From Herbaspirillum rubrisubalbicans (GTDB lineage Bacteria; Pseudomonadota; Gammaproteobacteria; Burkholderiales; Burkholderiaceae_D), in contig NZ_CP024996.1 in NCBI RefSeq assembly GCF_003719195.1, positions 1,240,001 to 1,304,000 of the forward strand: a stretch of DNA of 64,000 bases. Direction: 5' to 3'. Positions 42,288-50,499 of this stretch are shown piece after piece (positions within the stretch are counted from its first letter, which is position 1; every line of letters starts with the position of its first letter). Position numbers and translations under genes: made by a program. The notes beneath the pieces were generated by a model. The model saw only the letters and a program-made list of their open reading frames with translations, was not told the DNA's origin and searched no databases.

Positions 42288-42581
42288 ATCTAGGCGGAAA
42301 CCATCAGTTGAGGTTCTTTACTATTGTACGCGGTAATAGACGCTTCAGGCGTCAGTTTGCTCGGAAAAGACTAACCGCTCCGGAATTCATAGTGTCCAAC
42401 CTTGCAGATGGTGGGGCGTTTGACATGCAACTCAGTGGTGTAGTGAGTACAAATATTCACCCGTCGAGCCGCATCTGGCCGCCGGCGCTCTAGAGGGCCA
42501 AGCTCTGCAATAATTGCTCCCATTCAAATTTATTGCTTCAGAACGGGGGGCAGTGATGGCGCGAGCGATAGAGCTTGATGA

Positions 42582-43228
42582 CGATGTAAACATGGTTCTA
42601 ACAGACGGCTTGGCATTCGGATCGCTGCCAGGCCGGCTGAGTATACTCCACCTAAATCCGGGCGATGTACTGGTTTGGTATTCGTCCAGTTCCGGACGCA
42701 TCGGCGCGTTTACCGATAGCTAATTGAACGGGAGTCTATATCAGCTTTTGTATTGTCGTTCATACCGTGCATTGCTGTGTAAAGACCTTCTTTGTATTTT
42801 TACTCAACGGGGAGTTGTGCGAAATCAAGTCTCAGCGAGATATGATCAAGTTTGCCGATGAACTCACCCCCAAATTTGCAGCAGCGGAAGAGTTTTCTCG
42901 AGATCAAGAATATCGGTTTAGGACTGTCACAAGTCTTGAAATGAGCGCGGAGCGTGTTGCCAATGCAAATGACCTTTATCAGGATTTACTTCGGCCGCGA
43001 GAGGAACAGTTTGAGAACTCGGTACGTTTTTTAATTAAAAACGTTTGCGGAGGAAACGCAACAGGGCATCAGATTTTCGAAAAATTCGGTCATCACGACG
43101 ACTTCATTGTGAAGTTCCGATTGCTCATCGCGCTAGGACTGTTGACTACCGACTGGGACAAAATCATATCGTTAGACTCTGTGTTTGAGTGGGGGCCCGG
43201 GGAATTGGCATGGGATCGGTCGCTATGA
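42582..43228 (+). pseudogene. Decayed TnsA-type transposon endonuclease
   Basis: The 3' part (frame from 42767) encodes LCEIKSQRDMIKFADEL, KFAAAEEFSRDQEYRFRTVT, the core-to-C-terminal passage of TnsA with the E-I-K catalytic end, then a winged-helix-like tail. The expected N-terminal half is in another frame at 42582-42780: PPKSGRCTGLVFVQF, then RRVYR-stop-LIERES, which looks like the ESLLERDF motif with its catalytic Glu. A TAG at 42717-42719, a frameshift near 42767 and loss of the Asp-bearing strand imply the enzyme is dead. Its stop overlaps the tnsB start as ATGA, so the operon layout is retained. Confidence 0.6.
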
Positions 43229-45192
43229 CTACCGCGAACAACACGTCCAAAGTATTACGCCTTGTCGAAGGTGCGATGGTTGGGCATGAGGGAGGCGCTT
43301 GGGTAATTGTAAAGATCAATGATCTTGAGAAGGTAACCATCCGTCGAGTTGATGGTTTCGACCAGGATGCCAAATTAGTCAGCGTGGCTAGCCTTGATGT
43401 CTATTTCCCTCCTGGGGGGAAAGAGCTTGTCGAGCCTGATGTACTACTCACAGAAGTTTCCAATGATGACTGGGAGGAAGCCAAGCGTCGATTCGACTTA
43501 TTGCAGCCGTTACTTCAACACGTCCCCAATCGTACTGCGGCGGTAAAAGCGATGGCTTCTCAAGCGGGTGTGAGTGTGGCGACGATATATAACTGGCATA
43601 AACGCTGGCTGCATTCGGAGAAGCTATCGTCGCTTTTGCCTACGAAACGACTGGGTGGAAAAGGAAAAGGTCGTCTTCCAGAGAGCGTGGAAGCACTTAT
43701 CGAAGAAGCGATCAGTGGGATTGCAGAATATCCTTCTCAACCCACGATTACTAGTGCCTATGAAAGCCTAATGGTTTCGTGCAAACAGGCAGGGGTAAGT
43801 GTACCAAACATGCTTACTTTTAAGTTACGCATCCGCTGGCGTGATCAAGTCTCTTACCTGAAGAATCGGATGGGGGCGAAATACGCCCAGGAGAAATTTG
43901 ACCCAGTTAAAGAAAACACCATCAGAGCAGACTATCCGTGGCACATGGTTCAGATTGACCACGCCATCCTTGATGTCATTGTCGTTCATGAGAAAACGCA
44001 TCAACCAATTTGCCGGCCTTTGTTGACTATAGCTATTGATGTCAATACTCGCGTTGTTGTGGGCATATATATCAGTCTTGAGCACCCGTCTGCAACGTCA
44101 GTAGGGGCGTGCTTGGCACATACGATTTTACCCAAAGAGCCTTATATCAAACAGTTAGAGCTCGACACTCTGGTTACTTGGCCAGTGTGGGGAGTGATGC
44201 GCACCCTCCATATGGACAACGGTAAAGATTTTCGGGGTGAGCGGCTAATGCCATCGTTCGTGCAATATCTTATCGAACGCCATTTTAGGCCAGGCAGAAC
44301 ACCGCGATATGGAGCATATATTGAACGGCTCATCGGGACCTTCTCGCGACGTATGAAGGTCGTGCCCGGCGCAACTGCTGGCAAGATTCCAGACAATCCG
44401 GATTACAAGCCGGAGGAAAAAGCGAGACTCACTGTTTCGCAAATCGAAAAGTGGTTCGTGCTCGAGGTATTCAAATATCACCGTACGCCCCATAGAGGCT
44501 TGAATGATCAAAAGCCGATCGAGGTTTATCAACAAGCGTTCCTTAAACCTGGTAAAGGATTACCAAGAGCCCTTCCACCACGCAGAACTGACATCGAAGA
44601 CGTAAAGCGAGATTTTCTGCCCGAAGAGGAGCGAGCAATTACGACGGAAGGCGTTCAGATCAAAGCCCGAAAGTACTGGGACCCTGTGCTGCAAGCTTTT
44701 CTTCATTACCAGCGCCCTGACGAAAATGTGCGAACTACCAAATTCAAATTCAAGGTCGACGATCGTGACGTCAGTTTTATTTGGTTCTTTGACGAGATTC
44801 GTAGCAAGTGGGTAAAGATTCCATCGGCGGCTGTCAATGCGGTCGACGTCAGTCGCTCAGAATGGCGGAAAACTAAGAAAAAACTGAAAGAGGACGGGGC
44901 GTTAGATCCAAGCGACCAGGAAATTTATAGTGCTGTTCTGATGCAGCGGAAAATTACGGAAGAGCACATTGAGGAGGTCGCTCATTCCCAGGTGCGTACT
45001 TCTCGCGGACGGCTCAAAAAACCAGCTGTCCCGAAGGCTGAGGCCAAAGACGATCAAAAGCGCCGCGAGCGGAAAGCCCGCAATGACGCGCAAGATAACG
45101 CGAACCCAGAGCAGCCAGTGACTTCTTCATCTCCTCCTAGTCAGGGGCGTCCATCATTGGATGATCTTCCTAATTTGGATGGAGACTTCTGA
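43225..45192 (+). CDS. tnsB: TnsB/TniA-type DDE transposase
   Basis: A 655-residue rve-superfamily transposase with a C-terminal Mu-type beta-barrel. An N-terminal helix-turn-helix (AAVKAMASQAGVSVATIYNWHKRW) precedes the catalytic core: Asp in WHMVQIDHAILD, Asp in LHMDNGKDF and Glu in YGAYIERLIGTF. The C-terminus is a long basic, low-complexity tail used by TnsB to contact TnsC. The start is ATG at 43225, overlapping the tnsA remnant. It joins the 3' transposon ends to target DNA. Confidence 0.92.
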   Translation: MTTANNTSKVLRLVEGAMVGHEGGAWVIVKINDLEKVTIRRVDGFDQDAKLVSVASLDVYFPPGGKELVEPDVLLTEVSNDDWEEAKRRFDLLQPLLQHVPNRTAAVKAMASQAGVSVATIYNWHKRWLHSEKLSSLLPTKRLGGKGKGRLPESVEALIEEAISGIAEYPSQPTITSAYESLMVSCKQAGVSVPNMLTFKLRIRWRDQVSYLKNRMGAKYAQEKFDPVKENTIRADYPWHMVQIDHAILDVIVVHEKTHQPICRPLLTIAIDVNTRVVVGIYISLEHPSATSVGACLAHTILPKEPYIKQLELDTLVTWPVWGVMRTLHMDNGKDFRGERLMPSFVQYLIERHFRPGRTPRYGAYIERLIGTFSRRMKVVPGATAGKIPDNPDYKPEEKARLTVSQIEKWFVLEVFKYHRTPHRGLNDQKPIEVYQQAFLKPGKGLPRALPPRRTDIEDVKRDFLPEEERAITTEGVQIKARKYWDPVLQAFLHYQRPDENVRTTKFKFKVDDRDVSFIWFFDEIRSKWVKIPSAAVNAVDVSRSEWRKTKKKLKEDGALDPSDQEIYSAVLMQRKITEEHIEEVAHSQVRTSRGRLKKPAVPKAEAKDDQKRRERKARNDAQDNANPEQPVTSSSPPSQGRPSLDDLPNLDGDF

Positions 45193-46067
45193 TGGATATC
45201 TCACATTTGACGACTGACAAGGCACGGCAGGACGCATTACTTTCAGTTCCAGAGCGGCGGAGAATTATTCTGGCCGATAAATGGTTCAACTACGATGGGG
45301 CTAGGGAATTGATGGCGCACATGGAGTGGTTGTACGAGCATCCGACTGTGGACCGCCCTCCCAATATGTTGCTTACCGGGGATAGTAATTCTGGCAAGAG
45401 TGCCCTCCTAAAACGTTTAATGAGCAAATACCCATCCAGATACGATCCGAACGATTCTGCGGATTATGTGCCGATACTGAGAATTGATATGCCGACCTCA
45501 TGTCCGCCGGTGAAGCTTTTTTTGGCAGAGTTCATTTCGGCGCTACGTCTGCCATTGCTGTCGAATGCTACGGCAGTAACCATGAAGGCGCAGATGGATC
45601 GAGTACTGCCGAAATTGGGTACTAAGATAATCATAATTGACGAATTTCAGACCATTCTGAATGGATCGCCGAAAGCGGCAATCAACATCCGTGATGAGTT
45701 GACGTTGTTAAGCAATCGATACAGGCTTCCAATTATCTTGACTGGCATGGATTCCGCTCGCACCGTGATGCGGGGTGATCCGCAACTAGATAACAGGTTC
45801 GAGAAGTTTCAAATCAAACGCATAACCGATCAAAAGACTGCCGGTGCGATAGTGAAGAAATGGCTGGGAGAGTGTCCACTTCAAAAGCGATCAACGATTG
45901 ATTTCTGGTTGTTGACTGATCATGTGATCCGAAATTCTGGAGGTTTAATTGGCCATATGATGGCCTTCCTCCAGAGGGCGTCTGAGTTTGCGATTGATAG
46001 CGGAGAGGAATCTTTCACAGAGAATACGCTTCGGAAGATGCGGTGGAGTATGCCCAAGTCAATTTGA
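45192..46067 (+). CDS. tnsC: TnsC/TniB-type AAA+ ATPase
   Basis: A 291-residue AAA+ regulator. Walker A is MLLTGDSNSGKSALLKRLM (about 59-77), Walker B KIIIIDEFQTIL (about 145-156), and ILTGMDSARTVMRGDPQLDNRFE the sensor/arginine region. The short length is that of TniB rather than the long TnsC of classical Tn7. It starts on the tnsB stop (ATGA). In this family it forms filaments on target DNA and activates TnsB. Confidence 0.92.
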   Translation: MDISHLTTDKARQDALLSVPERRRIILADKWFNYDGARELMAHMEWLYEHPTVDRPPNMLLTGDSNSGKSALLKRLMSKYPSRYDPNDSADYVPILRIDMPTSCPPVKLFLAEFISALRLPLLSNATAVTMKAQMDRVLPKLGTKIIIIDEFQTILNGSPKAAINIRDELTLLSNRYRLPIILTGMDSARTVMRGDPQLDNRFEKFQIKRITDQKTAGAIVKKWLGECPLQKRSTIDFWLLTDHVIRNSGGLIGHMMAFLQRASEFAIDSGEESFTENTLRKMRWSMPKSI

Positions 46068-46965
46068 TGAACGGGAGAAGTCGATCTGGCCGATTAGACA
46101 GATACTTCAGGAAGATGAGCTTCTGTCGACGTGGTTGGCTCGTTCGGCTTATCACTTGCAGGTCCCGGTTCGGTCGTTAGTGGATATGAATATTCGTGGT
46201 CGGCCAAACAGTCGTTGGTATAACGACATAGACGTCTGCATCGATAGCGAAGTTGCCTTCCATCTGAGCGAACAATCTGGTGTGCCAATTCAAAGAATTA
46301 TTAGAGCATCGCTTCTTCGATATGAAGGAACAGCTCTTGAGATGGCGCCTAGGTCCTCTGATACTTGCTGGGTTCTAGGATCTAACTTAAGTCCGATTGG
46401 TGGGCGCATCGGTTACGCCATATGCTCAAAATGCCTTGCTAGTGATGACGTTCCATATTTCCGCCCACATTGGCGCCTAGCGACGACTTGTACTTGTGAG
46501 AGGCACGGGACATTACTTCGTGATCGTTGCGCGGAATGTGGTGCCTTTATTTTTCCGTGGAGAGGTAAGCAGGTCTCCACTGATCCACTTGATTACTGCA
46601 CCTGTTATAAGTGTGGTGCAGATATTATCCATCAAGTCGACGGGACAATCCCCGCTGATTGCTACACGAAGGGCGTAGCCTTATTTTCGCAAATAACTAG
46701 GCAGCTAGATCACGGCATAATCAGGCTTCCTTGTGGTAGCTCCGATCAGTACTTAATTTTAGTTTTGCGCGGCATCCATAGCTTGGTTCAGTCTTTAGCC
46801 ATGTTAAGAGGCGAAAATTCGCTCATGCGGTCGCTGGATCGGGTGTGCAATTATCAATTCGGCTTTTTGGATTGGGGCACGCTAGGGAGAAGATTATCGA
46901 GAGTAGCGCCTGGAACGGTAGCAAGTTTCTCGCTGCAGTATGGCGTTAGATACTCTGCAAACTGA
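45988..46965 (+). CDS. tniQ: TniQ/TnsD-family target-site protein
   Basis: TniQ homology starts at WPIRQILQEDELLSTWLARSAYHL (about 46081 onward). Zinc-finger motifs follow: ICSKCLASDDVPYFRPHWRL, CERHGTLLRDRCAECG and CTCYKCGADI. TniQ proteins choose the insertion site and hand it to TnsC. No in-frame ATG or GTG lies near the expected start; the frame opens at a TTG at 45988, 80 bases inside tnsC. Either a rare start, or a small frameshift at the tnsC end (an ATG at 46067-46069 is in another frame), is possible. At 325 residues or fewer it is a short TniQ, not full TnsD. Confidence 0.85.
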   Translation: MRLIAERNLSQRIRFGRCGGVCPSQFDEREKSIWPIRQILQEDELLSTWLARSAYHLQVPVRSLVDMNIRGRPNSRWYNDIDVCIDSEVAFHLSEQSGVPIQRIIRASLLRYEGTALEMAPRSSDTCWVLGSNLSPIGGRIGYAICSKCLASDDVPYFRPHWRLATTCTCERHGTLLRDRCAECGAFIFPWRGKQVSTDPLDYCTCYKCGADIIHQVDGTIPADCYTKGVALFSQITRQLDHGIIRLPCGSSDQYLILVLRGIHSLVQSLAMLRGENSLMRSLDRVCNYQFGFLDWGTLGRRLSRVAPGTVASFSLQYGVRYSAN

Positions 46966-47144
46966 CGGCAAACGTCAAACCTCTCGATGAGCTCGGAGTC
47001 GGTCCAACCTTCTCGGTATCGGCCTTGGGCCTGCCGCAGTGTCAATTTAGGCTGAGCCCCCCCAATTGCGTAAAGATGACGACATCTGGGGAAATCCTCG
47101 GGTACATCCGATAGTGTGAGAGAGCCCATTGTGTAACGCCCCAC
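46854..47144 (-). CDS. Possible small protein convergent with tniQ
   Basis: A 96-codon minus-strand frame whose sequence looks protein-like (REGWTDSELIERFDVC, QFAEYLTPYCSEKLATVPG). It overlaps the last 112 bases of tniQ on the opposite strand. No family is recognised. Kept at low confidence since a shadow frame cannot be excluded. Confidence 0.25.
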   Translation of the reverse strand: MGRYTMGSLTLSDVPEDFPRCRHLYAIGGAQPKLTLRQAQGRYREGWTDSELIERFDVCRQFAEYLTPYCSEKLATVPGATLDNLLPSVPQSKKPN

Positions 47145-47462
47145 GATTTTGCCAACGACTGGACGGACAACGCCGCCGAACGCTCTGAAGGCGGCTCTCT
47201 TTGAGCGGTTTGAAGAAATGTAACAGAGGATATTTTAGATTTTCTTCGCTGGAAACCAACACGAACGTTGCCATCGCCCGCTAAAGCTGAACCATCATCC
47301 ATCTCCCTGAAATAGAAGCTATCAATTTAGCCCTAATTAGCACTTTGACGTGGCGAAAAATGTTTCGGAAAATGAAAACATCCGCGCACTGCCGCCCCTC
47401 CAGCTCAAATTCAAATTGAGTTTGCGAGCAGTGGATGAGTTGCGCCCGAGTAAATCATTGGG
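46966..47462. other. Region after tniQ, probable transposon interior or end
   Basis: Apart from the doubtful minus-strand frame at 46854-47144 no gene is seen. I searched for a terminal repeat matching the sequence before the tnsA remnant (42300-42580) and found none by eye. Confidence 0.35.
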
Positions 47463-47672
47463 TCATCGATAACTCGCCAGCGCTCGAATCCTTTCCAGCT
47501 TCATCTCCGCCGAGAGAGATCGAACTCGATAATAATCAGCTTCTTTCACTAATTCCGCGATTTTTTCCCAATAGCGCGCGCCAAGATCGCCGCCTTCTAG
47601 TTGAAGTCGGTCGAAGGTCTTCAATGCTTCGTCCAAGTCTGGCGGGGGATACGACGATTCCGGTGTCTTCAT
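47463..47672 (-). CDS. Small hypothetical protein
   Basis: A 69-residue protein (MKTPESSYPPPDLDEALKTF...), helical and charged in its second half. The start at 47672 has GAGGGGAGAG just upstream, a strong ribosome site; the ATG 15 codons further up is less likely. It lies between the Tn7-like module and the istA fragment and is probably cargo. Function unknown. Confidence 0.5.
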   Translation of the reverse strand: MKTPESSYPPPDLDEALKTFDRLQLEGGDLGARYWEKIAELVKEADYYRVRSLSAEMKLERIRALASYR

Positions 47673-47782
47673 TACTCTCCCCTCTGGCCGCCCATGACAT
47701 AAATTCAGTATAGCCATGGGAAAGCGCTCATCAAGTTGACCTGACCTGGAAAAACTGATCTGACTCTCCTTTTCAATAGCAT

Positions 47783-48079
47783 ATGAAATTTCAAGTCGGA
47801 CCAGTTTTTCAGGTCAATATCTCAATCCGGGAAATCGCCCGCCGCCTGGACATCTCCCGCAATACGATTCGCCGTTATATTCGGTCAGACGCGATCGAAC
47901 CAGCATACCCAGCAAGGCATTCGCCTAGTTCTCTTGATGAGTTTTCTCCCAGGCTCTCCGCTTGGATGAGCGCTGAATCCGTTAAGTTTCGCAAGCAACG
48001 AAGAACCCTGAAACAGATGTTCCTGGATCTGAGAGAACTGGGATATGAGGGGTCGTACGACCATGGCCGCCTTTGGTAG
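47783..48079 (+). pseudogene. IS21-family istA fragment
   Basis: An N-terminal piece of IstA: helix-turn-helix VNISIREIARRLDISRNTIRRYIRS, then FRKQRRTLKQMFLDLRELGYEGSYD. In intact IstA the next residues are RVAAFVRRW-like; here the same bases occur one frame off (MAAFGRRW) and the rest, including the DDE core and istB, is absent. It is a frameshifted, truncated relic. Confidence 0.75.
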
Positions 48080-48165
48080 ACGGTGGGAGGTGGGGCAAAT
48101 GGAGATGGTCAAATCCGCGAGCAAATCAACACGTTAAGTTTTGTCTCACAAAATAGGCAGAGTAT

Positions 48166-49551
48166 TCACTTATTGCCGCAATCTCCTTGGAGCTTGGCAT
48201 TCCAATAGGTCGCTGACAGCGAAATTCCTGTTACCACCAAAATGGCAAAAGAAAACCCAGTCGGCGACAGAAGGGAATTTCCGGAGAACATGCGTGAAAC
48301 ATTTAATGAAATGCTTGCTACGCATATCCCAATAGACAACATTACCTGCTGAAATGTCCCAAAGAAGCTGTTCGCAGCGGCTGTACGCGATGATGGGATA
48401 TCCTCGAAGCAAATGATGTTGTACCCGGTAATTTGCAAGGAAAGTGATAACCCCGCCAGAAAAAGTATCAAAAGAATAAGCCAATGTGGCCATCCTATGC
48501 GGAATCCCGAACATATCGCGCAAAGCACACTGGAGAGTACGCTGTTATAAATTAAAGTCGACCTTATTGAAAATTTTCCTAGAATGAGCGAGGCTAAAGG
48601 TTTCATGGCCACGAAGCCGCAAGCCATCGAAAAGGTCAGGAATCCGCTCTCGGCAGGAGCGAGACCCAATCCACTTTGCATCATCAAGGGTAGAAGAAAG
48701 GGAAGGGCACCTTGGGTAATTCTCGTCAGCGAACCAGCGACGATAGCTAGTCGAAAAGTTGAAATACGCATGAGCGTAAGATCCAGTAGCGGCGGCCGAT
48801 CAGTGAGCCGGCCACTATGACATACGTAACCTAAGCCACAGGTTGCTCCGATCAGCAAGAGTAGAAGTGGTAACAAGCGTGTCTCATGGCCTCGTCCAAT
48901 GGTCTCAAAGCCGAATAAAAGACAGCTGAGTGCTGTGCCACACAGAGCAAAGCCCTTCAGGTCGAATGGCCCGACTAATTGCCTCGGCCTGTCCACGATG
49001 AAACGGTAGGTCAGGATCAGCGCGGCTGCACCGATAGGAAAATTGAGATAGAAGATCCACCGCCAGTTCAAATAGGTGACGATCAAACCTCCCACAGTTG
49101 GCCCTAGAATTTGCCCGGTAAGCCCTGGAGTCAACAGCCACCCCATTGCTGCAATAATGTCCTTCTTCGAAATGTTATATAAAAGAAGGAGCCGTCCGAC
49201 AGGAAGCATCGTCGCACCTCCAGCACCCTGAATAAGACGAGCAAAAACCAAAGTTGGGAGCGTTGACGCTTGTGCGCAAAGACCTGATCCACACAAAAAA
49301 GTGAACATACCCACCAGGTAAACTCGACGCGGCCCCAATCGATCAGCAATATAGCCGCTGGCAGGAATGAACACCGCTAAACTTAAGAGGTATGCGGTTA
49401 AGGCGATACTAAGATCAGCAGGCGACACACCGAACGTAGGTGCCATGCTGGGCAAGGCGGTGCTAAGTACTGTGGCGTCAAGCTGCTCCATGAACATGCC
49501 TGCTGCGATGATGCTTGCGGTCAGGCGGAAGTCGCTATTTTCTCTAGACAT
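48166..49551 (-). CDS. MFS multidrug exporter, DHA2 (EmrB/QacA) type
   Basis: A 461-residue transporter with about 13-14 predicted helices. The N-terminal MEQLDATVLSTALPSMA is motif D1 of the DHA2 family, and YIADRLGPRRVYLVG is motif A. LIQGAGGATMLPVGR and TPGLTGQILGPTVGGLIV (motif C of antiporters) follow. It exports toxic compounds in exchange for protons; the substrate is unknown. Composition is that of the island. It is alone, with no TetR regulator adjacent. Confidence 0.88.
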   Translation of the reverse strand: MSRENSDFRLTASIIAAGMFMEQLDATVLSTALPSMAPTFGVSPADLSIALTAYLLSLAVFIPASGYIADRLGPRRVYLVGMFTFLCGSGLCAQASTLPTLVFARLIQGAGGATMLPVGRLLLLYNISKKDIIAAMGWLLTPGLTGQILGPTVGGLIVTYLNWRWIFYLNFPIGAAALILTYRFIVDRPRQLVGPFDLKGFALCGTALSCLLFGFETIGRGHETRLLPLLLLLIGATCGLGYVCHSGRLTDRPPLLDLTLMRISTFRLAIVAGSLTRITQGALPFLLPLMMQSGLGLAPAESGFLTFSMACGFVAMKPLASLILGKFSIRSTLIYNSVLSSVLCAICSGFRIGWPHWLILLILFLAGLSLSLQITGYNIICFEDIPSSRTAAANSFFGTFQQVMLSIGICVASISLNVSRMFSGNSLLSPTGFSFAILVVTGISLSATYWNAKLQGDCGNK

Positions 49552-49957
49552 GGAACACCGTACATTGAATCCAGACTTTCGGGTGAAATTGGATGCTAAA
49601 AATGCGGCAATGCTGGAGGGGAAAGTCCGACGAAAAAAGGTTCTCCCCCATAACTACAAAAAAGATACGTTGCAGGGACCTTCGTGCTCAGCGTCGAAAG
49701 CTAGTTGACAACCAGATTCGTTTGCGCAGTGCACTCGCTGGTGGCATCTGTCGTGCTCTCAGAGATCGAATGGGGCAAGCGCTCATTGCTCGCAATGGCT
49801 GCCTGGTGCCTGTAATGGTGCCATTTCAAGCCGCTACTGCACCCCTATCTATGATCCTGCTCGCTGTCAGATTGTGGTCTAAACATGGAACAACTTAGGA
49901 TGCAAATTTCCGGGGAAGGGGCAGTTTTTAGTGCAATTCAACAGTGCGGGGGAAACT
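49552..49957. other. Intergenic region, no gene supported
   Basis: About 400 bases upstream of the MFS gene and downstream of the VOC gene. Short frames on the plus strand have no recognisable domain. Confidence 0.4.
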
Positions 49958-50347
49958 CTATCTATACAAATAACCTTGACCATTTTTTGATCTACCCCAT
50001 ATTTCGTCATCAGATAATTTGGTTTGTATTAATTCTATGGGGACGCCGCGATCATTAATTACTGCCACATAATAATCATCAATTGGCTCATAAGGGCCGA
50101 GAATAACTTCTTCACCTTCAATGGCTGCATTTAAATCGTCAACCTTAAATGCTACATGAGGAAGAGTTTTAATGAGAGGGTGTAGCGGTGAGTCATCCGT
50201 GAAGCGGTGCCATTGAATTCGAAAACTTCCGGGATTGTCGCTAGTGTACATCCCTGCTTTAGCAGAAAACTTTTCTTCTTTCTTGATTTCAGTTGTTGGA
50301 ATTCCGGCGTGATGGAATTCGTATTTAATATTGGATTTCATATTCAA
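49958..50347 (-). CDS. VOC/glyoxalase-fold protein
   Basis: A 129-residue single-domain protein of the vicinal oxygen chelate superfamily. KYEFHHAGIPT starts the first beta-alpha unit, LPHVAFKVDDLNAAIEG the second, and the end PIELIQTKL carries the usual Glu metal ligand. The His of FHHAGI and the His of PHVAF complete a plausible metal site. The substrate is unknown; members include lyases, dioxygenases and antibiotic-binding proteins. Confidence 0.75.
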   Translation of the reverse strand: MNMKSNIKYEFHHAGIPTTEIKKEEKFSAKAGMYTSDNPGSFRIQWHRFTDDSPLHPLIKTLPHVAFKVDDLNAAIEGEEVILGPYEPIDDYYVAVINDRGVPIELIQTKLSDDEIWGRSKNGQGYLYR

Positions 50348-50499
50348 AAATTATGTCAATTAAGAGTTGAGAATTTTTTCTTTTTCGTCTCTGTTGACGG
50401 TTTTGGGAGTTAAATTATCGTTGTTTTACGGTGACAATGTGTATCTAAGTTGCCGATCTTGACCTGCGTCGGTAATTTGTAGCCAGATGCAAGAAGAAA

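Noticed and set aside
42514..42723. 69-codon frame before the tnsA remnant, with an inner ATG after GGGGGG
   Set aside because: It overlaps the decayed tnsA N-terminal segment in another frame and has no recognisable domain. It could be a product of the decay, so it is not called as a gene.
42300..47460. Terminal inverted repeats of the Tn7-like element
   Set aside because: I looked for matching TGT...ACA ends on both sides of the tns genes but found no convincing pair by eye.
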